Shown: positions 38,834-48,041 of the stretch, one piece after another
Numbering within the stretch: the stretch's first letter is position 1
Layout of the letters: every line of letters begins with the position of its first letter
Source: Tissierellia bacterium
GTDB lineage: Bacteria > Bacillota > Clostridia > Tissierellales > Tepidimicrobiaceae
DNA: 64,000 nucleotides
NCBI GenBank assembly: GCA_012839745.1
Contig: DUMS01000087.1
Span: 1 to 64,000 of the forward strand
Direction: 5' to 3'
Made by a program: the position numbers and the translations under genes
Notes under the pieces: model-generated
The model's database searches: none
Told to the model about the DNA's origin: nothing
The model's input: only the letters and a program-made list of their open reading frames with translations

Positions 38834-39221
38834 CTCCTTTCACATAAGCCAGAAGCTTATATCTTTGTTATTTATAATATACCCATTATTTGAAATTTTG
38901 TAAACAATTATTTGTCATTAATTTTATACACCCGTTTTGTATAATTATTAAAGGTATTTTTTAACATATTCCTGTGATTATTGTGTGGATAAAATATGGT
39001 GTTATATGTGGATAATGTGAATCATTTTGTGAATAACTATTATTACAATTATTTGCCTGTGGATAAAATTCTTAATAAAATCTTTATAACTTTTTTCTTC
39101 TACTATTTTCTACTTTTTCCCTTATTTTATTAATAAAAATTGTTTAATACTTATAAATTTTTTTGTGTCAATTCTTTTTGCATACACAATATATCGTTGG
39201 GAACGCGTGAATCAGTGTTTA
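38834..39221. other. Long intergenic region upstream of hpf
   Basis: This AT-rich region has no open frame of note. It contains the DnaA-box array at 38984-39066 and, to its right, T-rich tracts (39087-39175). The hpf promoter must lie in its left part, but I could not fix a convincing -35/-10 pair. Confidence 0.6.
38984..39066. other. Array of four DnaA boxes
   Basis: Perfect TGTGGATAA boxes lie at 38984, 39007 and 39058, and a one-mismatch TGTGAATAA at 39028. All have the same orientation with start-to-start spacings of 23, 21 and 30 bases, near two or three helical turns. AT-rich DNA follows on the right. Clusters like this bind DnaA outside oriC in Bacillus. Confidence 0.7.
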
Positions 39222-39260
39222 TAAAAAAAGAGTTAAGAATTGTATCTTAACTCATTTTTT
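39222..39260 (-). terminator. Terminator of the flagellar gene run
   Basis: GAGTTAAGA pairs with TCTTAACTC, flanked by A-run and T-run. It overlaps the last codons of the FlgN-like gene and ends the flaG-fliD-fliS-flgN transcript. Confidence 0.88.
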
Positions 39261-39722
39261 CTTATCTATAAGTATACCCTGAGATTCTTTATAGTTGTAC
39301 ACTTTCATGGCCTTTCTGCCAAGCCTGACTCTTTTCAAATCCTCCCTGGCTTCCTTTAGCTTTGACCTTACAGATTCAGTATTCTTTTCATCCAAAAGGG
39401 AAATAGCCAGAAGGTTTGACATAATGCTCTTCACTTCCTCCTTAAGTTCCTTTAATTTCGGATATTCTTCGATGCTAAGCTCATTTATATCCTCAATTGA
39501 ATTCTCTTGTTTAAACTTATAAAAATTCTCTAAAAATAATTTATCTATTTCATCAATTTTCTTTATTATTTTATCCTTTTCAGTTAAGCTTCTGTCCAAA
39601 TCTAAGTACCTTTCCCCCTCTATTTCCTCCATCTGCCTTTTTGTAATGCTTATAAAATCGTTTAACAGCTTATTCTTTTCCCTGGCAAGAGAAATCAATT
39701 GAAGTATCCTTTCTTCATTCAT
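39252..39722 (-). CDS. FlgN/FliT-type flagellar chaperone
   Basis: A 156-residue, all-helical, highly charged protein. Its size, coiled-coil character and place right after fliS fit a flagellar export chaperone for hook-associated proteins (FlgN) or for FliD (FliT). The sequence alone does not decide between the two. ATG 39722 lies two bases after the fliS stop and follows GGGGAGTG. Confidence 0.75.
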   Translation of the reverse strand: MNEERILQLISLAREKNKLLNDFISITKRQMEEIEGERYLDLDRSLTEKDKIIKKIDEIDKLFLENFYKFKQENSIEDINELSIEEYPKLKELKEEVKSIMSNLLAISLLDEKNTESVRSKLKEAREDLKRVRLGRKAMKVYNYKESQGILIDKKK

Positions 39723-39724
39723 AA

Positions 39725-40120
39725 TTACACTCCCCTGTTGCTGTAGATCTGCTTTTTCACCTGCTTCATAGCCTCTTTCCAGGTATCTCTTAATTCAGTT
39801 ACAATTTCCAAAGCTTCATCTATTGATTTTGTATCCTTCCTTACATTGGCATTTACAAGCCTATCTATTATAAAATCATAAAGCTTCATGAGATTTGATG
39901 AAATCTCATAGGAAGTATCCAGAGTCGTTTTAAGCTCCATTATTATATCCTGCGCCCTTATTAACGCATGGTGAGCTTTTGCTATATCTTTATTTTCAAT
40001 GCTGTATTTTGCTATATTCATGAACTTTATGCAGCCATCGTACAGCATCAATGTCAATTCTTCAGGTGTTGCAGTATATACCGTATTCTGCTTATATTGA
40101 TTTAAGGCGCTATATGTCAT
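39725..40120 (-). CDS. fliS: Flagellin export chaperone FliS
   Basis: A 131-residue helical chaperone that keeps flagellin unfolded for export. The sequence YSALNQYKQNTVYTATPEEL at the N-terminus and MLYDGCIKFMNIA are diagnostic. ATG 40120 is preferred; the ATG at 40129 directly abuts the ribosome site GAGAGG. It sits 18 bp after fliD. Confidence 0.95.
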   Translation of the reverse strand: MTYSALNQYKQNTVYTATPEELTLMLYDGCIKFMNIAKYSIENKDIAKAHHALIRAQDIIMELKTTLDTSYEISSNLMKLYDFIIDRLVNANVRKDTKSIDEALEIVTELRDTWKEAMKQVKKQIYSNRGV

Positions 40121-40138
40121 CTTCCCCATCCTCTCCCA

Positions 40139-41827
40139 TTAATAATTATTATAGTTAAATTGCTGCGCCAGCCACATGCTTTGAGCATTCATCCGGCTAA
40201 TGGCCGTTTCCAATGCAGCAAATTTCTTGTAATAGTAGTTTTCTTTATCTCTCAAAGCATCATTTAAATCGGCAATTCTTTTATCATAGTCAGCAATGCT
40301 TTTATCCAATAGGCTGATGCTTCCATACTCTGTAACAAAATCCAACAATATTGTGGATTTTACATTCCTGTACAAGCTGGCATTATCCCCTGTGCCTGAT
40401 TTCTTAATAATTTCCTCCATGCCTGAAATGAGATTGTCGTATATTCTTGTTACTATACCCCCAGCTGATTCCTCTGAGCTTTCCTTAAATAATAATTCCA
40501 TAACCCCTTCTGGATTTTCAGATATAGCTTGTCTTAATTTCTGTTCATCCTTTATTTCAAGCCTTCCTCCTGCTGTTCCACTTGCATATTTTTCAGTTGT
40601 TATACCTATTTCTGTAATGAGCTTAAAGACCCCTTCAAACTCCTCATATATGGAGGACCTGATATTCTGCATTGTTCTTGCTATTATGTCGTCATTTTTC
40701 AATAACCCTGATTTAGCCTTTTCCTCCCACAATTCTATTTCCTTATCCTTCATCTCTTCCTTTTGAGCATCAGTAAGAGGCTTATAGTCATAATATCTCT
40801 TCTGCTTCAGAAGCTCGTCCACTTTGTCCACTAGCTTATTGTATTCTTCTATAAAACTTGAAATCTTCTGGTATATTCCATCTACATCTGTATTTACCGT
40901 TACTGTAAACTCTCCTGTACCCATAAGGCTCATATTTATGCCATTGATGGTTATATTGTTGGATGAACTAGTTATATTCTCCGCTCCGTTAAAATGAATC
41001 AAGGCATCCTGCCCAATATACTTAGTTCCTAATGCAAGGTCATGGCCAGTTCCATCAGCCTCCACTACATTTCCATTGGAGTCCTCATATCCGTTGTAAC
41101 TTACCTTTAGGTTTAATGCTTCTATAAAGTCCTTTCCACTGGTGCCTTCGTCTGCATCAATTTTTATATAGACATTTCTTCCCGTTTCTTTCGTCTGGAT
41201 GAAAAACCTTCCAATATTTGCATCATAGGAAGCCTTTATTCCAAGGGATACCTCTTTGTTGTTCTCATCCAGTACTGTGGCAGAATTAAGCTCTTTAACT
41301 ATATCTTCCACAGTAAGCTTTTTTTCAGATTCATTTCTAAATACAAACTCCTTTTCTCCCTTATGGGTGGCTATGGTAAATCTGATTTCATCATCTTCTC
41401 CTAATGAAGCTAAAATATCTTTTAAATCACCGCCAATATTGCTGCCGCTTACCATGCTTACCCCTTGAGCTATCTTTTCAACATTTACTCTGTAGATTCC
41501 GTCAAATGGAATTCCGCTGGCAGATACACTAGCTATGGAAGTGTCAGATGAGGTAACCCTTTTAACCCAGCTTAAATTCTTATATGAATTTGATAGGAAA
41601 ATACCAGTGGATGTAGTGTAAGTCAATCCAAAGTTCTTTCTCGTATTTATTATGAAATTTGCAAATTCCTTATTTAAATTGTTATACATTTCCTGGCGCC
41701 ATAAAACAAGCTGCCTGTCCTGCTTCAGAGTATCAACCTTTACTCTTTCTGCCTTCATAAGGCTTTCTATCATGGATTCAGTATCTAAACCCGACATAAG
41801 GCCTGTTATTCTCAAATTCGTACTCAT
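40139..41827 (-). CDS. fliD: Flagellar hook-associated protein 2 (filament cap) FliD
   Basis: A 562-residue cap protein that assembles flagellin at the filament tip. The N-terminal LRITGLMSGLDTESMIESLM and the FliD_C region (from about residue 300, with ISSFIEEYNKLVDKVDEL) are clear. The C-terminal coiled coil ends in MNAQSMWLAQQF. ATG 41827 follows GAGGGTG. The flagellin gene is not in the window. Confidence 0.95.
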   Translation of the reverse strand: MSTNLRITGLMSGLDTESMIESLMKAERVKVDTLKQDRQLVLWRQEMYNNLNKEFANFIINTRKNFGLTYTTSTGIFLSNSYKNLSWVKRVTSSDTSIASVSASGIPFDGIYRVNVEKIAQGVSMVSGSNIGGDLKDILASLGEDDEIRFTIATHKGEKEFVFRNESEKKLTVEDIVKELNSATVLDENNKEVSLGIKASYDANIGRFFIQTKETGRNVYIKIDADEGTSGKDFIEALNLKVSYNGYEDSNGNVVEADGTGHDLALGTKYIGQDALIHFNGAENITSSSNNITINGINMSLMGTGEFTVTVNTDVDGIYQKISSFIEEYNKLVDKVDELLKQKRYYDYKPLTDAQKEEMKDKEIELWEEKAKSGLLKNDDIIARTMQNIRSSIYEEFEGVFKLITEIGITTEKYASGTAGGRLEIKDEQKLRQAISENPEGVMELLFKESSEESAGGIVTRIYDNLISGMEEIIKKSGTGDNASLYRNVKSTILLDFVTEYGSISLLDKSIADYDKRIADLNDALRDKENYYYKKFAALETAISRMNAQSMWLAQQFNYNNY

Positions 41828-41838
41828 AAAATCACCCT

Positions 41839-42195
41839 CTATACATGTTCATCTATAATAAGCCCTGATATCTCCCATATAGCAGCAACTAAATCAAGTA
41901 TCTTCTCGGGAGGTATCTCCCATATAACTTCATCTGTAGTTACGTCTATAATTTTAACCATTATCTGCTTTGTCTTTTCATGGATTGAAAACTCGAATCG
42001 CCTATCAAATACAACAAGCTCCTTATTGGCTGATTCTATGGATTTTATCAGTTCTTTTTCCGTTATCTTATGGTCCCTAGTGTTCATATGATTAATATTA
42101 CTTTCTTCTATTATGCTGCTTTTTAGGCTGTTGTTTTTGTGAACGCTATTGTAACTTACAGGATTATAGTGATTTAATACGCTTTTAACCTCCAT
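41839..42195 (-). CDS. flaG: FlaG family flagellar protein
   Basis: A 118-residue protein with a variable N-terminal half and a conserved C-terminal half (FEFSIHEKTKQIMVKIIDVT, then WEIPPEKILDLVAAIWEISG), as in FlaG proteins that affect filament length. It lies 11 bp before fliD in the same transcript. ATG 42195 follows GGGGGA. Confidence 0.9.
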   Translation of the reverse strand: MEVKSVLNHYNPVSYNSVHKNNSLKSSIIEESNINHMNTRDHKITEKELIKSIESANKELVVFDRRFEFSIHEKTKQIMVKIIDVTTDEVIWEIPPEKILDLVAAIWEISGLIIDEHV

Positions 42196-42245
42196 TGGAG
42201 ATTCCCCCTCAATATATTCTTGATTTTATATCGGCTTAAAAGCAT

Positions 42246-42926
42246 TTATTCTTTAGTGCTATATTTGCTTTTCTTCTCCCAAAATATTATCGTCAAAAAA
42301 TATATTCCTTTAAGCACTGTAGCAATTAATGTATCCAAAGGATTATCACCTATACTGATGGCCTTATTAATAAGATACACATTAATGGATTGCCCTACTG
42401 CAACACTTATGAAAGTGGACAGCAGAAAATCCCTAAATGAAACAAAGCTTATTCCAAATATGTAATTTAATATGCTAAAGGGTATAATAGGCATGCTCCT
42501 TATGAATAAAACATATCCAAATCCATAATTGCTTAGCTTTGAATATATTTCCTTAAGGCTCATTCGCCTATGCTTTTTATAGTATTGCCTTTCAATAAAC
42601 AAGGAAATGTCTTCTTTAAATACCCTTGCTATTGAAAAGGATATTATGCCGCTTATTAATCCTGCTATTGTTACTAGCACTGCTCCCCTTAGCCCAAAAA
42701 AAATAGCACCAGCCAATGTAATCCAGGATAAAGGGATAAGGAATACCATCAAAATAGCTGAAACTATTACAAAGAAAGCATCGAAATATAATCCATGCCC
42801 TCTTCGAGAAAATAATTCCACCACGTTATTCTTGTCAAATATATTCATTTTCAACATTAAGTATGAGAAGGCAGCCAATAAAAGTACTATAATGCCAATT
42901 TTAATGTATTTGGCTTCTCTATTCAT
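42246..42926 (-). CDS. TVP38/TMEM64 family membrane protein
   Basis: A 226-residue integral membrane protein of the DedA-like TVP38 (VTT domain) family. It shows IPLSWITLAGAIFFGLRGA near residue 68 and the re-entrant segment FIRSMPIIPFSILNYIFGIS near 138. The bacterial roles of this family are ill defined; lipid handling is suspected. ATG 42926 lies after GGGGTG; a GTG three codons earlier is also possible. Confidence 0.88.
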   Translation of the reverse strand: MNREAKYIKIGIIVLLLAAFSYLMLKMNIFDKNNVVELFSRRGHGLYFDAFFVIVSAILMVFLIPLSWITLAGAIFFGLRGAVLVTIAGLISGIISFSIARVFKEDISLFIERQYYKKHRRMSLKEIYSKLSNYGFGYVLFIRSMPIIPFSILNYIFGISFVSFRDFLLSTFISVAVGQSINVYLINKAISIGDNPLDTLIATVLKGIYFLTIIFWEKKSKYSTKE

Positions 42927-43075
42927 CCGATACACCCCTAATTATAATTGACATAATATATTTTGCCTTTACTTAATAAATATTTCCCTGTAATCAAAAT
43001 ATAACCTCATATAATACTTGCCTTATTTTACCTATATATTTATAATATCCATATAACTATAAAAAAGGTGGTTTT

Positions 43076-43942
43076 ATGAAATTACAAAAAATAGGCATGA
43101 GAACTATTAAAACTGCTTTTGCAGTATCCCTTACAATATATATTTCCTATCTTTTAAATCTGGATAGTCCTATTTTTGCAGGTATTGCTGCAATTCTGGC
43201 TATGAAAGCTTCAGTTTCAGAATCCTTATCAATAGGAAAAAACAGAATGCTGGGCACAATACTGGGAGGTGTTGTAGCTCTTTCTTTTTCATATATTGCA
43301 CCAACCAATGTTCTCACCATAGGAATAGGAATAATAATAATCATATATATATGCAATCTATTGGGCTGGAAAAAAACCATTGAGCTGGCTTCAATAGTAT
43401 TTCTATCTATAATTATTAACTATGAAGAAAGAAATAGGCTGAACTATGCTATTTCAAGAACCCTATCCACATTAATCGGCCTTGTAATTGGAACAGTTAT
43501 CAACTATTTCATAGTACCTCCTAAATCAAACTATCAAAGACATATTGAAGATGCCATTCATAAAATAAATTTGGATTTTAAATATGCCATAGAAAGATTA
43601 ATATACTATAAAGAACGCCCATTATTGGACAAATTGAGGGCAGCACTAAATGAACTGGAAAAGGAGTACGAGATTCTTAAAAAGGATACAAAATTAGCTA
43701 TTAGGAAAATGGAGGAATATACCAAATTTGAATCCGTATTTGATTCCTTCGAAAACATGTATAATCATCTTAATATTATCTCTTCCATTGGAGAAATTCC
43801 TCCCATGGACGAAGAAAACAGGAAAATTGCTGAAGATCTTTTTAACAAGGAAATACCTCATGAATACAATGAAGATAACAGTATAAGCATTATATACAAT
43901 TATCATATGAGTAAAATACTAAATGAAATGAATTCCAAATAA
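43076..43942 (+). CDS. Aromatic acid exporter family protein (ArAE_1, DUF939-like)
   Basis: A 288-residue protein with four to six transmembrane helices in residues 1-150 (GMRTIKTAFAVSLTIYISYLL, MLGTILGGVVALSFSY) and a helical cytoplasmic C-terminal half with charged coiled-coil segments. This matches the short Firmicute ArAE proteins. The substrate is not known. ATG 43076 follows AAAGGTGG. It is a monocistronic plus-strand gene with its own terminator. Confidence 0.85.
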   Translation: MKLQKIGMRTIKTAFAVSLTIYISYLLNLDSPIFAGIAAILAMKASVSESLSIGKNRMLGTILGGVVALSFSYIAPTNVLTIGIGIIIIIYICNLLGWKKTIELASIVFLSIIINYEERNRLNYAISRTLSTLIGLVIGTVINYFIVPPKSNYQRHIEDAIHKINLDFKYAIERLIYYKERPLLDKLRAALNELEKEYEILKKDTKLAIRKMEEYTKFESVFDSFENMYNHLNIISSIGEIPPMDEENRKIAEDLFNKEIPHEYNEDNSISIIYNYHMSKILNEMNSK

Positions 43943-43946
43943 TAAA

Positions 43947-43977
43947 GGTGGGATTGAAGTAAATCCCACCACATTTT
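43947..43977 (+). terminator. Terminator of the ArAE gene
   Basis: GGTGGGATT pairs with AATCCCACC around a 6-base loop; a short T-run (ACATTTTA) follows. It may also serve the convergent phosphatase pseudogene. Confidence 0.75.
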
Positions 43978-44009
43978 AAAAAAACCATGCTAATTACTGG
44001 CTTATATTG

Positions 44010-45304
44010 TTATGGAAGAATCAGTTCCTGCCCAACATAAATCAAATCAGGATTCTTAATCTTATCCCTGTTAAGATTATATATTTCAATATAACGCCTG
44101 CCATCTCCAAGGAATTTCTCAGCTATTTTCCATAAGCAGTCTCCTTTAACAACAATGTAGGTCCTGACTGTCTTAGGCTCCTCTGAATATGATATTTCAG
44201 TTGAAAGCTTATCCTTTAAGGCATTGATCTTTTCAATGTCCACTCCACCCTTAACCAGATAGTCTTCTGCAGCCTTTGAAAGGTCTACATTATCTAAATC
44301 CTCAGTTCCAGCAATGGCCTTTAGCATCTCAATTACATCATTGCTGATAGTATTATACTGTACTGAATCCTTACTAATTCCGAAATAGTTTATATAGCTT
44401 TGCATATAATCTTCTACTATTTCATCCTTAGATGCGCCCATCAATGCCTCAATCAGTGCTGCAAAGAACCCTGCACGGTCCTTGCCTTCTGTACAGTGGA
44501 ATAGATAAGGCCCATCATTATTTATTAAAAAGCGCAGTCCTTGAACCAGCTTTTGGCCAAAATCCTCTCCTGATATGTCTACTCCCATGTTCAGGGTTAT
44601 TACTTTTCCAGCATCATAAAGTGACTTGTAATAATCAGAATTAAATCCTTCTGCCTCAAAATATGCCTTAATATCTTCTTCTGAATCAGATAAATTAATC
44701 ATCGTATTTATTCCTACAGCTTCAGCTAATCCATTGGCGTAAGCTGCACGGCCAATTTCATTGTTTACAGGGCTGCTGCTTCTATACAATAGCCCTGGCT
44801 TAATTCCTGTAGTTGCAATACTGCGGAAATTGGCAAATATGGAATCTGAAGCATAATCATTGCGCTCATTTGTACGCTTCAGCTGGTGTAGCAGGTACTC
44901 TGAAAGGTAGCCTTCCTTTTCCAGCATTGAGAATATAACCTTATCGCCAATGCTTACATTATATGTAGAAGCAAAATTTCCCATGTTAATTGCAATGATG
45001 AGTAAATCATTTCCTCTGTCGTCACGTACTATAAGGCTTCATGTATCAACATCGCTGTAGGATGTTCCAAAGGGTATCTCTAACACATTGTCTCCAATAA
45101 TAACCTTTAACATGTCACCTACTTCATATCCTGCATCGTATAGAGCTTTAGGCTTAATGTCCAGCACAAGATTTCCATACTTTTGAATCTCCACTACAGT
45201 TCCAACTACTTCAGCATAGCCTTCTTCTGCCAAGGCTGTAACGGATAATGAAAACACCATAGCAGCAACCAGAAGCAAAGCAAAAATCCTTAATGCTTTT
45301 GCAT
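44010..45304 (-). pseudogene. Broken secreted tyrosine phosphatase-LysM protein gene
   Basis: Read as one gene it would encode a secreted protein of about 430 residues: a signal peptide (RIFALLLVAAMVFSLSVTALA), a SAM-hydroxide-adenosyltransferase-C-like beta domain, a tyrosine phosphatase domain with the P-loop HCTEGKDRAGF (Cys-x5-Arg intact), and a C-terminal LysM wall-binding domain (YIVVKGDCLWKIAEKFLGDG). Two lesions split it. From ATG 45304, one A is missing from the run at 45297-45300. An in-frame TGA at 45041-45039 replaces what should be a glycine (GGA). The rest of the frame is clean, so decay is recent or the lesions are sequencing errors. Ribosome site GGGGGAG is intact. Confidence 0.72.
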
Positions 45305-45399
45305 ATCCACTCCCCCTTATGGCTTTGAATTTAATCTTATTATACCATATTGTCCTACTATTTCCATAATATTCTTATACTAGCAAATATCTTAACATA

Positions 45400-45459
45400 C
45401 AAAAAATACCTCCAAAGACAATCTAATTTAATCAATTAGATTGTATACTTTGGAAGTAT
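45400..45459 (-). terminator. Long-stem terminator of the M3 peptidase gene
   Basis: ATACTTCCAAAG and AATCTAATT arms pair with their inverted partners over about 54 bases, and TTTTTT follows on the minus strand. Confidence 0.78.
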
Positions 45460-45480
45460 CAAAAAATTTAAATTGCATTA

Positions 45481-47175
45481 TTAAAATTTGCTGTCATCAA
45501 CAGAATCAAGCCATTCCTTTATTGGCTTCATTGTTTCCTTTATGGTTCCATCTGCAAATGGGTTCTTAAGGTTTGCAACCTCTACTAATTCAAGGAAGGA
45601 TTTACTTCCTCCTGCCTTACATAGCCTTAAATAATCCTCCCATCCCTTTTCCCTGTTTTCCTGCATCTTAATCCAGAACTGGAATGCACATACCTGAGCC
45701 AATGTATAATCAATATAATAGAATGGGTTTCCAAATATATGGCCTTGTCTAAACCAGTATCCGCCCCTGTTGTATAAGTCCAGATCATCATAATCCCTGA
45801 ATGGAAGATACTTCTTCTCTATTTCTCTCCATTTTGCCTTTCTTTCCTCTGGAGTTGCATCAGGATTTGAATAAATATAATGCTGAAACTCGTCTACAGT
45901 CACTCCATAGGGGATGAAGTTCACAGCTCCGCTTAGATGGCTGAATTTATACTTTTCTGCCTCATCCTCAAAAAAAAGCTCCATCCAGGGCCAGGTTATA
46001 AACTCCATGCTCATGGAGTGAATTTCACAAGCCTCTAGAGTTGGGAAAGTATATTCTGGAAGCTTGTAGTCCCTGCTCATATATACCTGGAAGGCATGGC
46101 CTGCCTCATGAGTTAAAACATCCACATCCCCGCTGGTTCCATTGAAATTGGAGAATATAAAAGGAGATTTATAATCTGGAATGTACGTACAATATCCTCC
46201 GCTCATCTTGCCCTTCTTGCTTACTAAGTCCATAAGTTCCCTTTCAGTCATAAATGTGAAGAACTCATCAGTTTCCTTAGATAGCTCCTTATACATCCTC
46301 TTGCCATTGTTTAGTATCCATTCAGGGTCTCCCTTTGGCTTGGCATTCCCTGATAGAAACTCCAATGATTCATCATAGAACTTAAAATCATCAAGTCCAA
46401 GTCTCCTTCTCTGTCTTTCCTTAAGCTCTACTACTATTGGAACTAAATCCTCATATACCTGCTTTCTGTAGTTGGCAACCATTTTGGCATCATAATCAGA
46501 CCTGGACATTCTTGCATATCCCATTTCAACAAAGTTTTTATAGCCCAGCTTCTTAGCCATTCTGGTCCTTACCTTCACCATCTCATCATATATTCTATCG
46601 AATTCGGATTCATTTTCCTCGAAGAAGCTTACATATTTCTGGGTAGCCCTTCTTCTCATATCCCTGTCTTTTGACTCCATGAAGGGTGCCATTTGGCTTA
46701 GGTTTCTTATCTCTCCTTCAAACTCAAGCTTCGCTGATGCAATTAGCTTTTCGTATTCTGTTACCAGCTTGTTTTCCTTAACCAGATCCTCCATAATCTC
46801 TTCTGAGAAGGTTTTAATCTGTAATTCCGCAAGCCTGAATATTTGACTTCCCCATGTCTTTTCAAGGTCAGCCCTGAATTTTGAATCAATTAAGGCCTTG
46901 TAATACTTAATGACCATATTCTGATATATAGGCATATTTTCATCTATAAAATCCTTTTCCTTTGCATAAAACTCATCTTCAGTATTGATTGAATGCCTTA
47001 TGGAAACCAAGGTACCCATAGTCTCTATATAGGACCTTATCCTATTGATTTCCTCAATAGCTTCATTTTGCTCCTCAAAGGACTTTGCATTAGAAAACTT
47101 ATGTAACAGCTCATCAAATTCCTTGCCCAAGCTGACCAGGTCAGGCCTTTCATATTTATATTCGCTGAATTTCAT
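45481..47175 (-). CDS. M3 family oligoendopeptidase
   Basis: A 564-residue cytoplasmic zinc peptidase of the PepF/thimet family. The active site HEAGH is near residue 355, with the downstream Glu ligand in TLEACEIHSMSMEF about 25 residues later, as expected for M3. It is predicted to cut short peptides, fitting amino-acid fermentation. ATG 47175 has GGAGGTGG upstream; a start five codons earlier overlaps that site. Confidence 0.93.
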   Translation of the reverse strand: MKFSEYKYERPDLVSLGKEFDELLHKFSNAKSFEEQNEAIEEINRIRSYIETMGTLVSIRHSINTEDEFYAKEKDFIDENMPIYQNMVIKYYKALIDSKFRADLEKTWGSQIFRLAELQIKTFSEEIMEDLVKENKLVTEYEKLIASAKLEFEGEIRNLSQMAPFMESKDRDMRRRATQKYVSFFEENESEFDRIYDEMVKVRTRMAKKLGYKNFVEMGYARMSRSDYDAKMVANYRKQVYEDLVPIVVELKERQRRRLGLDDFKFYDESLEFLSGNAKPKGDPEWILNNGKRMYKELSKETDEFFTFMTERELMDLVSKKGKMSGGYCTYIPDYKSPFIFSNFNGTSGDVDVLTHEAGHAFQVYMSRDYKLPEYTFPTLEACEIHSMSMEFITWPWMELFFEDEAEKYKFSHLSGAVNFIPYGVTVDEFQHYIYSNPDATPEERKAKWREIEKKYLPFRDYDDLDLYNRGGYWFRQGHIFGNPFYYIDYTLAQVCAFQFWIKMQENREKGWEDYLRLCKAGGSKSFLELVEVANLKNPFADGTIKETMKPIKEWLDSVDDSKF

Positions 47176-47252
47176 TTGTTCCACCTCCATTGTTTATATA
47201 TATAATATTATCAGAAAAGTGAGTAAATGTATTTATGTTTTTTACTATTTGA

Positions 47253-48026
47253 TTAAAGTTTGCACCCCAAAATATCCAAAACAGCATTTATATCCCCTAT
47301 AGGTATCTGTCCAGGCGCAGAAGGCTTTTTCCCCACAGCATATGTCATATCTGAGCCAAATAATCCTCCCACCATTCTTGTTACCATTCCAATATCTCCC
47401 ATTGACACTGATATTAGGGGAATATTAATAACATCCCTTGATCTGTATGTTACATTCAACAACTTCAACACATCTCCATAATTTTTAGGCATTACTGCAA
47501 TTTTAACTATATCAGCACCCAAATCCTCGCCTTTCTTAATCATATCCAACATAAACTCCTCATCTGGCGTTTCATTGAAATTATGATAGGATAATATCAG
47601 CTTGGTGTTATTTTCAATAATAAGGCTTTTAACCTTATTTATAAAATCAACACCATTTAGCATTTCAACATCCAGAATATCCACATGTCCTGTATTTATG
47701 GATTCATTTATTATTTCCAATCTTTTACACTGTGTTAATATAACCTGTCCTCCTTCATTGTGGTGCCTTAACGTAAATATTAATGGCATATCCCCAATTA
47801 TGCCGGATAAATCCATTAAACCCTCCACAATGCTTTTTACATTGGAGACATTTTTAAAATAGTCAACTCTCCATTCAATTATATCCGGCTTTAATTCACA
47901 AATTTCCCTTGCTTGGGAAAGCAAAACTTCCTCATCCCTTGCCACCAGTGGAATACAGGTTAATACCCTATCTCCTCCAAATACCTTGTTTTTCACCATA
48001 ACTTTCTTCCTGCTTTGCAGCCTCAA
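47253..48026 (-). CDS. aroD: 3-dehydroquinate dehydratase, type I
   Basis: A 257-residue class I enzyme that dehydrates 3-dehydroquinate to 3-dehydroshikimate via a Schiff base. It shows LVARDEEVLL near residue 29, EWRVDYF near 51, the active-site His in ILSYHNF near 148 and the Schiff-base Lys in VKIAVMPKN near 175. TTG 48026 has a perfect AGGAGG 7 bases upstream; ATG 47999 with AGGAAG is an alternative giving 248 residues. It follows aroE by 15 bp. Confidence 0.93.
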   Translation of the reverse strand: MRLQSRKKVMVKNKVFGGDRVLTCIPLVARDEEVLLSQAREICELKPDIIEWRVDYFKNVSNVKSIVEGLMDLSGIIGDMPLIFTLRHHNEGGQVILTQCKRLEIINESINTGHVDILDVEMLNGVDFINKVKSLIIENNTKLILSYHNFNETPDEEFMLDMIKKGEDLGADIVKIAVMPKNYGDVLKLLNVTYRSRDVINIPLISVSMGDIGMVTRMVGGLFGSDMTYAVGKKPSAPGQIPIGDINAVLDILGCKL

Positions 48027-48041
48027 ATTTCTGCCTCCTCT

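Noticed and set aside
38984-39180. Chromosomal replication origin
   Set aside because: DnaA boxes and AT-rich DNA are present, but dnaA, dnaN, recF or gyrB are not nearby, so only a DnaA-box cluster is claimed.
45039-45041. TGA in the LysM phosphatase gene as another selenocysteine codon
   Set aside because: It stands where a glycine is expected, not at a redox residue, and the same gene also has a frameshift at its start.
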